This document shows positions 32,509 through 46,200 of a stretch of DNA of 64,000 nucleotides, one piece after another (position 1 is the first letter of the stretch; each line of letters opens with the position of its first letter). The DNA is taken from positions 118,852,021 through 118,916,020 of the forward strand of contig CM045767.1 of assembly GCA_025200525.1 (NCBI GenBank), in the 5' to 3' direction. The stretch is from Camellia lanceoleosa. Its lineage: Eukaryota > Streptophyta > Magnoliopsida > Ericales > Theaceae. Both the position numbers and the translations under genes were made by a program. Below the pieces are notes generated by a model that was given only the letters and a program-made list of their open reading frames with translations, was not told the origin of the DNA and did no database searches.

Positions 32509-35119
32509 ATTGGCAAAATAAACTTTATTGATTAGGAATTAAGATAAAAACCTTATATCGAATATCAATAAAGAAAAAATCCGATAAATACTATCAACAT
32601 CAAAGCTACACATCTTATTCCAATTAAGATAAATCTCCAACCAATCACATTTAACCTTTTGTATTTTTAATAAAATTATTACTATGTGTAGAATTATTCA
32701 TTAATGTCTACCAAAATAATTCATCTTTGTAAAATTTGGATCCTTTTTTTAATGTGACGTGTTGCCATTTAAATCATTCAAAATACAAAGGATCCAAATT
32801 CATTTTTTTATAACGTCATTGTTAGAACATTCTCTCTCTGGACTCATGTGCATATACGGAAAATTATTCCATTATTCGGATCATGAGTTTTTGTGTCAAT
32901 TACATTTCTAGTGGACGTAGACCTCCACAAAGTGAAACCTTCTATTCATTTGATCTATGATGATTGGTCAGGATTAAAATTGATGTAAAAGTTTGGAAAT
33001 ATCAAAGATTCCAAATTAGTACTCTTTTTCGTTTCAAATGATGTGTCCGGCATAAAAAATAAAAGCAAAAAAATAATATATTTTTGTGTTAAATTTTTTA
33101 AATAATCTTTTTTTTTTTTTTAAATTTGAGAAAAGAATTAGAAAATATTGACATAAGAATACATTAAGTTCTCGATTTTCATATCGAATAAACAATTCGG
33201 GACAAAAGTGGTAAATCATATAAAAATATTGAGACATGTAAATTTGATACAAAATAATAATTAAAAATATATTAAAAGAAAAATTGAGATATAAAATCTC
33301 ATACAAGCACAAAAAATGGACTTGTGCACATTTATGTGCTAGGAGGAAAACACAATAAGACTTTTTTTTTTTTTTTTTGAAAAAAAGAAGGAAAACTTGA
33401 ATGATGGCATGACTATTATTGTAAATGCTTTTGTGCTTGTGGGCATTTTCAGAAATTAAAAAATGTAAAAAATAACAACTCACAGGAAGTTTGAAAAAAA
33501 AAAAATTCAAATGTGTGATAAAATTTACATATTTTAATTTTTTTTCATAAAATTATAATTATTTTAAGAAGTAATACTGATTTGTAGTTTTTTCAACAAA
33601 AAATAAAAAAGAAAAGTGACATGCCTACACTAACTCAGATTTAAACTTTATATAGTAGATATATAATAAATGTATATATATGTCGTAAAAAAATTAAAAA
33701 AAAAATAAAAGAAAAGATTCCTAGGTGCTGTCAGTTCTCAAGTTCATCCATCAATAATGCTACGGGCCCAGATATAAAATTTAAAAATTATCTAAAATTT
33801 CACATCAATAACTCATATTCATTTCACACTTTATCAATTTAATCTCTACCGTACATATTTATTTTTAAATAAATTCTAGTTCTCTAATTCTGAGACGCTG
33901 CTTTTTTAGTTCATCCACATGAGCTCAATCATACATATGTCCATGTGGAGCCCAAGTCATTTCTCATACGAAACTGGCTGGCCCTACTGCCCTCATTTCG
34001 AAGCTATGTATTCCACTTTAGTTTTCTTCTTATTGCGTTGTAAAAAGAAAATATTATATATAATTTTATTTTTTATTTTATATATATATATATATGTATA
34101 TATTTTTAAAAAATTTAAACACAAACAAATAAATTTCATATTTATTTATTTATTTATTAACGTGAATTTATTATGTTTACATTGAGGTCAAGTTTGACAT
34201 ACACAAAATAATCAATCTTTTTTATCTTTTTATCTTTTTTTCATCACATCATCATTTTATTTTTTTGCACATCTTTTCGTAAAAAGATAAAAAATACACT
34301 TATTTAGATCATCCCAAACAACCCTGAATTGACATAACCTATATATTCATTGACATTCTATGATGTCGACCAAAATGTGTAGACATTTTTGAAAGGTATA
34401 GAATCCAATGAAGTTACTTTATCATTGTTTAAACTTTAAAGAGTCACGAGATTGACCATCTATCCACATATTTATGTGAAGAAGCCCAAATAAAAATCAA
34501 ATTCTACACGGATTATCTTATCTTATGCTTGGCCCACTCAATAATGTAGTTTTGTCTTTATTGCTTTTAATTAAGATTACTGGCAAGTTCCAAGTTAGCA
34601 TGCAAATTATGTAAATAATAATTGAGGTGTGAAACAAACATGAGCAGATTCCCTCCACTGTTTGGATTGGAGGACCTAATTTGGCTCATCTAGCGTCTAT
34701 TTTGTGTTCATTTTATTGATTCGAATCGCCCAATTTTTAGTCCATTTTGCATAGATCATGCATATAAAAAAATAGATTAATTAAGTATTAACAATCACAA
34801 GTTTGGATTACAATTATCTTTAAAAAATGCAATTTAAAAAGTAGACCATCGATTTTTTTATAAAATAAATGTAATCTAAATACGAAGTTACTTATCAGTT
34901 TAATTTTTTGCATGCATGACGAAGATACGTTGAATATGATAATTGCTAACAATTATTTTTTAAAGCAGTTAACAATATAAATAGTTTTGTGTAAACAGAA
35001 AAATAAAATTACATAACCTACAAATCTTTTAAATTGTGTGCTTCATATAATAACACATATTATATGTGATTGATCCTGTATATATACATATTATTATTAA
35101 ATAAATGTAATTATCTGTG
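32509..35119. other. AT-rich intergenic DNA, no gene seen
   Basis: Long T and A runs, no splice-bounded coding sequence on either strand. The longer open frames here are low-complexity Phe/Lys/Ile-rich translations. Confidence 0.6.
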
Positions 35120-35127
35120 CATGGAAA

Positions 35128-35509
35128 CAGGGCCGGTCCTAAGATTTAGAGGGTCCAAGGTGAACTTAAAAAATGAGGCCCTCGTACATTGAAAAAAAAA
35201 ATTCATAGATAAAACGATAAGTTACAACTTTTTTATTTATTTGTAACCACAAAAAAATTTACTTGTACATATAATCATTAAAAATATAAATAAAAATTTA
35301 CTTTCATATATTAAGATAGGAAGCAATCATTACAAATATTTTTTAAAAAATAAAAATCTAGTATTCTTGTTTTTTTTTTAGCCCCATGTTCTATTGAGCC
35401 TTTTTTTTTTATATCTAAAACACAAAATTACATTTAAGAATCTTTATTTTCAGTCTAAATTTGGAGCCAAGGCGTAGGCCTTTCTTACCTGCAGTCAGGG
35501 CCGGCCCTG
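35128..35509. mobile_element. 382-bp non-autonomous hAT element
   Basis: Starts CAGGGCCGGTCCT and ends AGGGCCGGCCCTG (inverted repeats with one mismatch). It is flanked by a perfect 8-bp duplication CATGGAAA (35,120-35,127 and 35,510-35,517). An 8-bp duplication and CAGGG termini define the hAT superfamily. No transposase; the interior is AT-rich. Confidence 0.93.
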
Positions 35510-35632
35510 CATGGAAATGGAATGGATGCTTGCGTGGGGAAGCACTTTGTTCAATTTGGTTATTTGGTACATGTGTCTTTTTAGGTCCATTATAACTATT
35601 TAATTTAGCATAGAGCCTAAAGCATAACTTGG

Positions 35633-35634
<2 letters not shown>

Positions 35635-35664
<30 letters not shown>
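35635..35664. repeat. (GA)15 microsatellite
   Basis: Uninterrupted GA dinucleotides in the plus strand. Confidence 0.95.
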
Positions 35665-35667
<3 letters not shown>

Positions 35668-35984
35668 CGTTTCTTTGAACCATCGTCTTCAAATTAAGAA
35701 GCACTTGCGATTATTTTATAAGGAAAAAATAGATGGAATGGAACTTAGAGACTAAAGGCAGTGGTGCAAATTGGCAATGACATGCACTATAATTATCAGA
35801 GTAAAATTAGAGACAAGTGGTTGAGAACTTTGTCGCAATCTTATCAATCAATACAAATTATAAATAAAATTAAGTAAATACTTTTTTTTATTTTTCTGAA
35901 GTTAAAATTTACAAGTTAGTGTGAGAGCTAGCAGGATAGGTTCAATCTATGTTGGACATCTATTTAATAAAAACTACGTGGGTG

Positions 35985-36388
35985 TTTGAAAAGTGGCTAT
36001 TTTAGAGGTTTTTTGACTTTTTGATTATTTTAGTAAGCTATTTTAGTTTTTGTGTTTGGGAAGATAGGATGAATTTTTATTTGAGTTGTGTATTGAAAAA
36101 TATGTTTGAAATGATGTTTAAAACTAAAATAATAAATTTGTCCCTAACTTTACATTTTCCAAAATAGGTTTAAAGGGGCAAAATTATCATTTATTTCGGA
36201 AATGATGGGGCTGTCCCTACACTGTCATGTTGACAGTGTAGGCTGATTCTATATTAGAGCTATATTTTAAAAAATAAATAAATAAATAAAAATAAAAAAT
36301 AAAAAATCAATGAATTTGTGTGACTTTTTAGCTTTTTTTTATATTTGAGACTACTTTAGCCTCAACTTTTGCTTCCCAAACACTCCCG
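35985..36388. mobile_element. ~400-bp MITE with GGGTGTTTG/CAAACACTCCC ends
   Basis: The left end (GGGTGTTTGAAAAGTGGCTA) and the inverse of the right end (GGGAGTGTTTGGGAAGCAAAA) are imperfect inverted repeats. Subterminal TTTTGACTTTTTGA and its analogues are also mirrored. It contains the perfect hairpin at 36,216-36,242. Ends are approximate. Confidence 0.5.
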
Positions 36389-37300
36389 AGTAAGAGGTGG
36401 GATATTTTATTACAAAAAAGTAGAAATATTTGTAGGGTGTAATTATTTTTGTGTTTTTCTACTCGAAAAAACACTTGCACTCCTATGTATTTGCAATGTT
36501 TTTTTGTCAAATAGCCTGACTTATAGTTTTTCCTTCTGTTTTATGGGAATGGATGCTATGCTTTGTTCTTATTTTTTCAAACCCCTTACTTGGTTGAGCA
36601 TCTCCAACAGTAGTAGGTATTTTACTTATCTAAATATTATTATAAAATATATATTTTATTTTGTCTATCAACTGTTTTATATTTTTACTCCAACCATGCT
36701 CTTTATTTTAGTAATTTATCCAAATAATGTTAATTTTATAGAATACCACGTCAATAACAAAGATGGAAGGAAATGATCTTAATGACTGAATACATTTTGC
36801 CTAGCATTGAAGGCTAGCTACATGTAACTAGTGAATATGAATTGAGCCAAAATGCTTAATCATATGCCTAGTGTATTGGAATTGAAAAAAGTTAATCACA
36901 CTAGGTATTTTAACTAACAAATATTATATGCCTAGTGCATTGAAGATGCTTAAATGATTATAAATAAATAAAAATCAATTAATTTTCAATTAGGAACTGG
37001 CACATCGTGAGTTTGAGATAATTGTAAGACGTGAAAAATTAATAATAATAGAAAATCCCGTATCATTTTTATGCACCAGTCATATTTTTACAAACATAAT
37101 TTTATTTCGAAATATTTTAATTATATTAGGGAAAAAAAAAGTATATTTCCCCTCTCATCCAAAAAGAAAAAACCTAACATTCGAACCCCAAAGGGATGTC
37201 AGACCCAAAAACAAAACTCAATGGGCTGCTAACTTGGGTTTGGGGGCCTAAAACTATCGTAAATTAGGTCCAAAGCCCATAAGGATTAGAGACCCGTGAA
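36389..37300. other. Intergenic DNA, no gene seen
   Basis: AT-rich sequence. The motif TATGCCTAGTG(T/C)ATTG occurs twice (about 36,862 and 36,930). No coding region recognised. Confidence 0.5.
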
Positions 37301-37355
37301 AGAGAAGCAAAAGCAGAGTCACTACACCAGTAGCACTGTTTAGAGCAGAGCATCA

Positions 37356-37381
37356 ATGGCGGTCTCGAGCTCAACGATTCG
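37356..37381 (+). CDS. Possible first coding exon of an unknown gene
   Basis: An ATG in the context ATCAATGGC opens MAVSSSTI and meets a donor-like site (ATTCG|GTAACA). Upstream, at about 37,220-37,290, are TGGGCT and AGCCCA, like site II promoter elements of plant housekeeping genes, and a plausible leader without other ATGs. Candidate downstream exons (about 38,340 and 39,205) give stops when joined, so I cannot complete a gene. It could be the remnant of a gene whose 3' part is lost, or chance. Confidence 0.25.
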
Positions 37382-37547
37382 GTAACAATCGTATTTTAAC
37401 CTTATGTATCTACATAAATGTATGTATATATATATCTAAGTCTCTTCGTTGTTATCTGTCTGTGGAGGTTTTGTAATGCTTTTAGGTCTTAGGTTCTTCA
37501 TTTCATGGAGTGTGATGCATTTCTAGTGATTTGCTAGAGGCTATTCA

Positions 37548-37549
<2 letters not shown>

Positions 37550-37589
<40 letters not shown>

Positions 37590-37612
37590 TCACACACACT
37601 CACACACACAAG
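37550..37612. repeat. (CT)n(CA)n compound microsatellite
   Basis: A CT run followed by an interrupted CA run with two CACT breaks, in the plus strand. Confidence 0.9.
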
Positions 37613-40246
37613 CTACTATCCTTTAGCTGAATACACCCAGGTTTACTTAAAATACAGATTGGCCTTGTTGTTTGAAAAATTACCATAACCTTTTGTTAAA
37701 ATTTTTTATTTAAGAGAATTAACTGAAAAAATAAAATTTCTATCTGTTTATCCAATATAATAATAAAATTACCTTAATATTAATTGAAATAAATTTCTGC
37801 TATGGTGAAAAACTGTTAATTAATTTGATGATTTATTAATAGAATGAGCTGTTTGTTGTGAAATTAGAAACTTTACGGGACAGGATGTAATTTTCAAAAT
37901 TATAGGAGCAATTTGTATTTTAAGCAAGCGGCAATCCAATTTGTCATGCAACATACAAAACTTGCAATGTTATCACTTTATACAATTTTTTTTTTTTTTT
38001 GGATGTGTGTGTGTGTGTTTGTTTTTAGTGGAAATTATAAGACAGGAAGTGGGAAAAGTATTTGCCAAAAAGGGGGGGAGTTGAAACTTTTGTTGTGGTT
38101 TTGTTGCACCGAAAAAGTTGCACTACCCATTTTTTTGTAATTATTTTTGGTCTTTTAGACTAATTTATAATTTCCCCTTGTTTTTATTCTTTGCAATTAT
38201 TTCGAAGCAACATTAATATTATTGGATAGTGTCCACATATTGGGATATCCAGTTACCAATATATCCATTTTATCAGTGTTTGGTAACTTGTTTCATGGGA
38301 TTTTAAGTTAAAAAATAGTGCATGAAAATTTTTGCAGTTTGGAAATTGGAACTATTATTGGAGGTTGATGTTGCAGTTGGAGTACTTAAAGATGTAGGTA
38401 AAATATGACACTCGTAATTTCTTGCCCTCGTAATGTAATGGATCATAATAAGAATTTGTACAAGATTGAAATTATGATTATTATTTTTTTGTTGAAGTCA
38501 CTGTTACACATGTTATACAGTTTTTTGGTTCTTGGTAAGATCGCCTGCTTTATTTCCTCAATCCTTAAATAGAAGCTCTGCTTGATTATACTGATTATTT
38601 TGATACCCACCATTAACAGAATTCTAACTTCTAAGTTAATATTGCATTCTTACTTTCATTTTTTGCACCTTTGAAATGGTAAAATTATATAGTGAATCTC
38701 AAGATCTGACCATTACTATCTTACCCAAATTGGGGATGAGGCAGTTTTTTATTTACATCGACCTACAAAAGCAAATCCAATTGCATCCAGTCTATTTTTC
38801 TTAATAAATTTGCAGTTATTTGCAAATTCATTGTTTTTATGGGCTTATATAATAATTCATCCATTTCCATCTTTTTTGCATATATGTACCTCAAAAATTT
38901 CAGCTATTCAGAATCTCCGGCAATTATTCTGCTATCTGATTTCTTAGGGATGAAGGTCCAAACTGAAAAATAGATGGTTACCAAATCCCAAATTGGGTTT
39001 TTGTTCAATATTTTGACTTATGCAAATTACACCACTGAGAATCTAGCAATAGCCGGGTTATAATGTTGCAATTTAGATGATTGCGGGTTATCAATAGCCA
39101 AGCTCTTATCATGTCTAACCGGGCCATTACAAAGAACAGCCGTGTGAAGAAGGTCTAGTACTTCCTGTTTTGTTTTTTGCTTTTATGAACTATGTTTTCT
39201 GCAGATAAGCGTTGGTCACAGTGGCTTGTTCTCATAGTTAACGCTTGCTCCACAATCTGTGGCTATTTGAAGGGAAGGACAGAAGGCAAAATATCCATGG
39301 TGATGGGTGATTGATTCTTCCTCTTTTTTCATGAAAAGTGAGGAAAGCTGCCTATTGGTGTTAACCAGTTTGTAAGTTCCTAACTAAACAAAATAATGTT
39401 TATGGACCTTATTACCATATCTATGAAACAGTTTACACAACCTTTATGCTTTAGTGTACTCGGACATCTGTTTTTCTGCTATATAATTGCTGGAGTGCTA
39501 TGAGTCTTCATTCATAAATTTTGTGGTTTTTTTTTTATAAGCTCTTCAGTTAATGGCCGTTAGGGTTCTTTTCTTCCCCCATATTCTTTTATATACGGAC
39601 AACTTGCCCACTTGTCTCTCACAACTTGGCCAAATCAAGGGAGCTGACACACAATATTTCTAAGTACACCCACCAAAAAATAATTTTTTTTATTACAGTT
39701 TTACCCTTAAACAGAATTACTATTAAGGAAAAATTACTGGGAAAGAAAAAACTATTTTCTTAACTTCTTTCTTTGGAAATTCAGAATAGACAAGAACAGG
39801 GAATAATAATTCCATACTCTTCTTGTGAAACAATATGGGGGAAAAAATCTTTTCTTTGTTTCCCCTGAATTCTTTAATATATGGATATAGAAAGTTGAAT
39901 GTATAAAAAACTTAAGACTATCATAATAGGCAATAAAATATGTGGGAGCAAACTAAAGTAGTTAGTTTGTGCTGCAAATGTACCCATAAATGGAAGTAAC
40001 ATGAAAAAAGATCTTAAAAGAATCGTTTCAAATACAACTCCTCCTCCAAGAGAGTCTGAGAGTTGTGTGAATTCACCAACCCAGGTTGTCTGGGTTTTCT
40101 TGTACAATATTATTCTAAGTACCTAGAAACACATGCAGTACTCATAACTATAACCTGTTAAACACATCTTCAGCTATAACTATATTTGAAAAGTACATAA
40201 TTTTAATTAAGAAAAACCAAGTACCTTTTACTGATACAAAACCTTT
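37613..40246. other. Non-coding region between the possible exon and the WD40 gene
   Basis: No exon could be supported. Isolated segments such as 39,205-39,300 (acceptor TTTCTGCAG, then KRWSQWLVLIVNAC) look exon-like but do not join in frame to anything. The last 120 bp would be the 3' UTR of the WD40 gene. Confidence 0.4.
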
Positions 40247-43200
40247 TTATGAGAGGTCTCTGAAGAGAATGGCTTGGCGGCCAAGCTTAACTGGCAACCC
40301 AAAATTTTGATAAGCTCTGATCTCACCTCCCAGGCTTGCTGTCACAATTACCAATCCCCACGCTGTTGCTTGGACAGTGTTTCCTCCTCTGTGGCTACTA
40401 CCCTCAAACAACGACCTGGACGACCAAGACTGAGACGGAGAACTCCCAGAATTGGAAATAGAAGGTGAGTCACCATATCTAATTGACGAAGAATCTGAAT
40501 TGAATGACTCTCCGATTCCAGTCTCAGAGTCGGTCTTGAGAAATTTGAGCAAGGTCTTCATCCCAGCAACTTGAATCTCTCTCCAAGCCATTATTTTTCT
40601 TGGGAAGAGGTGGCAAATGTTTGTTACTGTTTGTTCCCGTCACGCTGTCTTCCCGGCTTGGAGATCCCATGGTGGAAGGTGGCTGATGGGTGGAGCGTTT
40701 CGAGTGTCTTTTGGAGTTCATTTCAATGATTGGCGGTTCAATTTTCATGCTACCTGGCCATGGGATGGCGACCGAAACATCTCTACACTGAAAGGCTTCG
40801 TGAGAGTTTGTGGTTATTAAACCTTTGCTTTTCCCTGCACCTGCGTTTCGTACCTTCCAGATATATACTTGAGAGTCCTCACTTGCACATACAACATATT
40901 TTCCATCTGCACTAAATGAAGCTGAAATTTGGCTGCTAGTATTTCTGAAACCTGTTACCCAACATCATATCCATTAGGTTGAGCAACAAAACTGAAAAAA
41001 TTGTAAACCTGTCCGATCTTCTTACAATAGGTGAACCATACTTCACGGTTTGGTCTATGGTTTTATAGTTACGGTTCTAGTTTGAAGCCAAACCGGGCCA
41101 TTTAGATATATAGTATAGATACATAATTTGTTATTTACGACAGACACTTGAGTACTTGATTAGTATCCCATATATATATATGTAAGTTATTAACCTTCTG
41201 CACTTACATGTGTGTTCCATTATAGTTCTAGAATTGGTTCTAAACGATAAACAATCATCTAAAAATTTGTTGTTTAAAAAATCATGAGATATTGTTTGAT
41301 GTTTGAGCAAGTTATGAGCAATATTGGATTAGTTAAACGGCTATTTAGAGCAGCGGCTTACAGCAGACCATCACCAAGGACTGGATGACTGGGGGTAGGG
41401 ACGCACCTCGTCGGAGGATTCTCTTCCTCGGAGGTCGTTCTTTTGAGCTTGAGGAAGAAGGGGAAGATCAGATTGGGCGGCGGCGATTGGCAATTGTGGA
41501 GTGCGGGCAGGGCCTTCGCAAGGCTCTTGTTCTCTGCGGTTATGAGGTACACTGGTGTTGTCAAAAATTCCGGAGGGCATCACGGGAACCAGGCCGATTG
41601 GCGTACTTGGGCGTTTGATGGGGGGTGTCAGAGCGTGGCTGTGTGGATTCGAGGAGAGGAGGATGGCCGCTCTGTGGTGCTGATCGTGGCTACGACGAGT
41701 GGTAGACGAGAACAGATCTTTGTACCGGAATCTAATTTTGGTGGTGGCTGGGAGGGGTTTGCTTTGGTTATGGAGGGTTTTTCCTTTGGAGATGGCTGGG
41801 TCAGCAGAAACAAGTGTCCACAGTAGGTGCCTGTATCATGTGGGTTACCGTTGATGAGTGATGTAGTACTTTGAGATGGGAATGAGGGTGATGTGGTGGT
41901 TCAGGCAGGATCTGAAGGGGAGTGGTTTCAGCAGTTGGATCGAGCACTAGTGGAGAGGGTGGGGATATAGGGGGCTAAAGGGTTGGACACGGTGGTGGTT
42001 ACCGCCTGGGTACATCGATGGTGGAAGTCGTCGGGGGAAGTGGAGGTTCATGGAATCGGAGGTCAATTTTACTTATTTGTCTTTCGATCACGGCGTGAGG
42101 CGGATAGTGTGATGCGTCGACGGTGGACGATTAATGGTCAATCGACTCTCGATTCTTTGGTTCTTGGGATTCGCTTTGTACGGATGGTAAGAAACTTGCT
42201 TTGGTTCGTAGCAACTGGATGCAGATGTTGGGGCTTCCGATTCATCTTCGTAGCATTGGGGTGTATCGATAGATTGGGGATAGATGTGGTGGTTTTGTGA
42301 TGATGGATGAGTTGTTGAACCTGTTGGGGTGTGTTCAAATGAAGGTTCATGGTCTGGTTGGAGGGATTCCGTCGCAAATTTATCTCCGATGGGGTTTACG
42401 GCGTTACAACCTTTCCATTTGGTCACCGGCGGTAGTGGATGCTTCGATGGCGGGCAATTCTTCAGGTGAGATTTAGTCGGATAAGGTAGGCGTGAATCTT
42501 GGCTGGCGAGTGTGGCGAGGATTTCGGGGAGTAGATCATATTCAGAGATTTGGCGGTTGGAGGAGATTTCCACTTAACCAAGATTTGGGTCTGGAAGGGT
42601 CGGTGGTCAATAAAGGCATGACTTAAAGGGAAAAGGTCTTAGGCAGGTTTGGAGGCCCAATAATTTAGGCCCAATACCCCAGCCAGAGGTGGGCCAAATT
42701 AATCAGGCTCATAGAGATGGCGAGACTAAGGTAGTTGGGCCTCTGGGTAGGTCTAAAGAGGGCCTAGAGGGTGATTTGGGAGAGTTACTTTTGGCCTATG
42801 AGCTTGGGGATGGGGTGGGCATTCTCTCTAATGGGCCACCAAAACAGCATTCGGGTCATACAGAAGATCCATCTGTGTAGCGGATCTTTGAGAGGTTACA
42901 TCAGAGTGTGGGTTTGCGATCCATTGAGGGGTCTTCGCCGGCAGTGGAGGACCAACGGCAGTCGGAGACGTCCCATTTGCCGATGGGGGAGCGTGTTGGT
43001 CAATCCGTGGCCAGTCCGACAGCAGATAAGGACGAGGCTAGGTCTCCTCCGGTTTTTTCTTAGTTGATGGTTTATCGGCTTGATATTTGTGATCGTGAGA
43101 GAGAATGGTCAGGGTGTGCAGTCAATTCTGAAATTAGGATGGACTTTGTTGGTCTAGCAGGTCGTTGGGCTGAGGAGGATGAAAATTTGCCTCTGGTTCT

Positions 43201-46200
43201 GCACCCATTGGCGATGGAGGTTGGGGAATCTGAGCTTCATGTGTCGACTACTGCTACGGAGCCCATGGCAGCTGGGTTTGCCGGCGATGAGCCTCCTGGT
43301 CCGACAGAGGTGTCTGATTGGGTGTTATTGCAGATTAAGGAGCTAAGTATTCTACTTGGGGTCTCCTTTGTTGGCCATGAAAATGAAGCTATGAAGCTGT
43401 TTTCGGCCATTGAAGCTTCGTGGAGGGGGACTACTCCTGTGGGAAAGCAGTTACAGGTTGTTGGGCATAAGGCCAAGGGTGCTAGAGAGCTATGGAACTT
43501 ACAGTGTACTGTCAATTATGATCGGCGGGCACAAGACGGTGGTCGAGTCGTCAGGAAGGACCGTGTTACTCAATCATTGTTGGCATGTAGTTAAAAATCT
43601 TATCTTGTGCGTGGACTAAATGATAGGGGAAGAAGGGTGACGGTTAGGGCAGTGTTGTGGAAGGTGAAAGCGGATGTCGTTTGTTTTCAGGAGACTAAAA
43701 TACAGCATATTAATGGAGAGGTGGTTAGGGAGGTGTGGGGGGGGGGGGTGGCGGCGGTTTGTGGATTGGACATTCTTGCCAGTTGTTGGGGTGGTCGGGG
43801 GAATTCTACTGTACTGGGATTGGTGTGTTGTTGACAAGGAGGAAGAGATGGGTGGTTTTTCACTATCTTGTCGCTGTATTGGGGATGATTTCCGATAGGT
43901 GTTTACAAGCATGCACGGGCCGGTGAGGGGGTCAGACTAGGTTTTCTTTTTGGAAAAATTACAAAGTATTGCTTTTTGATGGGCGGCATCGTGGTGTGTA
44001 AGGGGGGATTTCAATGTGGTGCGTTGTGTGGAGGAGAAGGTGGGTTTGGGTCCAGTAGCGGGTCTTATGCGAGATTTCTCCTTATTCATTGACGACTTGG
44101 AGTTGATTGATTTGCCAATGCAAGGGGGTAGCTTTACTTGGTTTGGAGGCCGGGTGTTTTCGCGTCTGGATCGCTTTTTGATCTCTGGCAATTGGGAGGA
44201 GCATTTTTCTCATGTGATTCAGCAAAGATTGGATCGTCCTGTTTCAGATCACTGGACCGTCCTGTTTCAGATCACTGGCCAGTGCTGTTGTATAATGGTG
44301 GGATTCGGAGTGGTCTGGTGCCATTTTGGTTTGAAAATATGTGGTTGCAGTCAGCAGGGTTTGTGAATATAGTTCAGTCGTGGTGGGTAGGTTATGATGT
44401 GGTGGGAGATCCAAGTAACAAGCTGGCTTAGAAATTAAAGCTTCTAAAGGCAGACTTGCATCGGTGGAATAGGGAGGTGTTTGGTCAGTTGGAGACGCAG
44501 AAGTCTAATCTTTTGATGGCCTTGTAGTGATGGGATGATAAAGAGGTTGAAAGGAACTTGTCTGAGGAGGACTTGGTGGCCCGTAAGGGGTTGCGAAAAT
44601 AGTTTGGCAAGGTGGCTCATATGGAGGAGGTTAGTTATCGCCAAAGGTCGCGATGTTTGTGGTTGAAAGATGGGAATCGGAATACCAATTTTTTTCACTA
44701 TATAGCGAATGTTCATCGTCGGGTGAATCAAATTGGGAAGATTCAGGTTAACAATGCGTTGTTGTCCTCTGAGGAGGAGGTAAGGGAAGGTGTTGTCAGT
44801 TTCTATTAGCACCTATTTCGGGGGGAAGATGACTGTTGGAGGCCTGGGTTGGATGGTGTTCAGTTTGCTACTATTTCGGAGGCAGATGGGCATATGCTGG
44901 AGAGGCCTTTTTCAGAGGAGGAGGTTTTACGGGCTTTGCAGAAAATGCATAGGGACAAGGCGCCAGGACCGGATGGTTTTACTATGCTTTTCTTCCAGCA
45001 GTGTTGGGATGTGGTGAAGGCAAATGTATTAGCTTTGTTTGCTCAGTTCCATCAGACAGGGCATTTCGAACGGAGTCTTAATGCCACTTTCATAGCTTTG
45101 ATTCCAAAGAAAGGCAGGTAGAGGATATTCAGGGAAGTGTGTACAAGCTTCTCGCAAAAGTTCTGGCTAACAGATTGCGAGGAGTCTTGGAGGGGTTGGT
45201 GTCAAAATCCCAGAATGCCTTTATAGGTGGGTGTCAGATTTTGGATGCTATGTTGGTAGCTAATGAGTGTGTTGATTCGTGGATTTGGCAAGGGCAACCC
45301 GGCGTTATTTGCAAGTTAGACATTGAAAAGGCGTATGATAATGTGAATTGGCAGTTTCTGTTGTATATGGTGGAGTGGATGGGGTTTGGGGTCTTGTGGA
45401 GGCAGTGGATTCAGTTTTGTATTTCGACGGTTTGGATGTCTATTCTAGTTAATGGGACGCCAGCAGGATTTTTCCCGACTCATAGAGATTTGCAGCAGGG
45501 GGATCCTTTGTCTCCTTTGTTGTTTATTTTGATTATGGAGGCCTTGGGGCGATTGTTATCTAATGCCGTTTAGAGGGGTTTGCTGACTGGTTTCGAGGTG
45601 GGCATGGTTCCGCAGTCCAGTTTAGTGATGTCTCATTTGTTTTATGCGGATGATGCTCTTATTTTTTGTGTAGCAGAGAGTGGTCTGGTTGGTTATTTGA
45701 GGTGTGTACTTCTCTGTTTTGAGGCGGTTTTGGGGCTTCGGGTGAATCTAGGAAAGTCTGAGATGATTCCGGTTGGTGAAGTGGGTCAACTTCTTACATT
45801 GGCTGCTATTTTAGGGTGCAAGATGGTGGCTCTGCCCACAACGTATTTGGTGTTACCTTTGGGTGCTTCTTTCAAGGCCAAATGTGTGTGGAATGGGGTG
45901 GTGGATAGGGTGCAACGTCGTCTGGCAAGTTGGAAGTGGCAATATTTGTCAAAAAGGGGGTGACTCACTCTTATAAAGAGTGTCCTCTTCAGTATCCCAA
46001 CTTATTTCATGTCAGTTCACGTCATTCTTGTGTCAGTTGCAAAGAGGTTAGAGCAGTTACAGAGGGATTTCTTATGGGGTGGAGGGTCTGCATCTTTCCA
46101 TTATCATCTAGTAGCTTGGGAGCAGATTTGCTTGCCTAAGGCGATGGGGGGGGGGGTGTTAGGGATTCGGAGTTTGGTTTCTTTTAGTTTGGCTCTTTTG

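Noticed and set aside
33034..33510. 158-codon minus-strand frame
   Set aside because: Phe/Lys/Tyr-rich low-complexity translation of T- and A-runs; no splice or promoter support.
39205..39300. Exon-like segment KRWSQWLVLIVNAC after TTTCTGCAG
   Set aside because: Joining it to the candidate first exon at 37,356 gives an immediate stop, and no further exon is found.
42088..42573. 161-codon minus-strand frame
   Set aside because: Antisense of the LINE ORF1 region; no matching domain.
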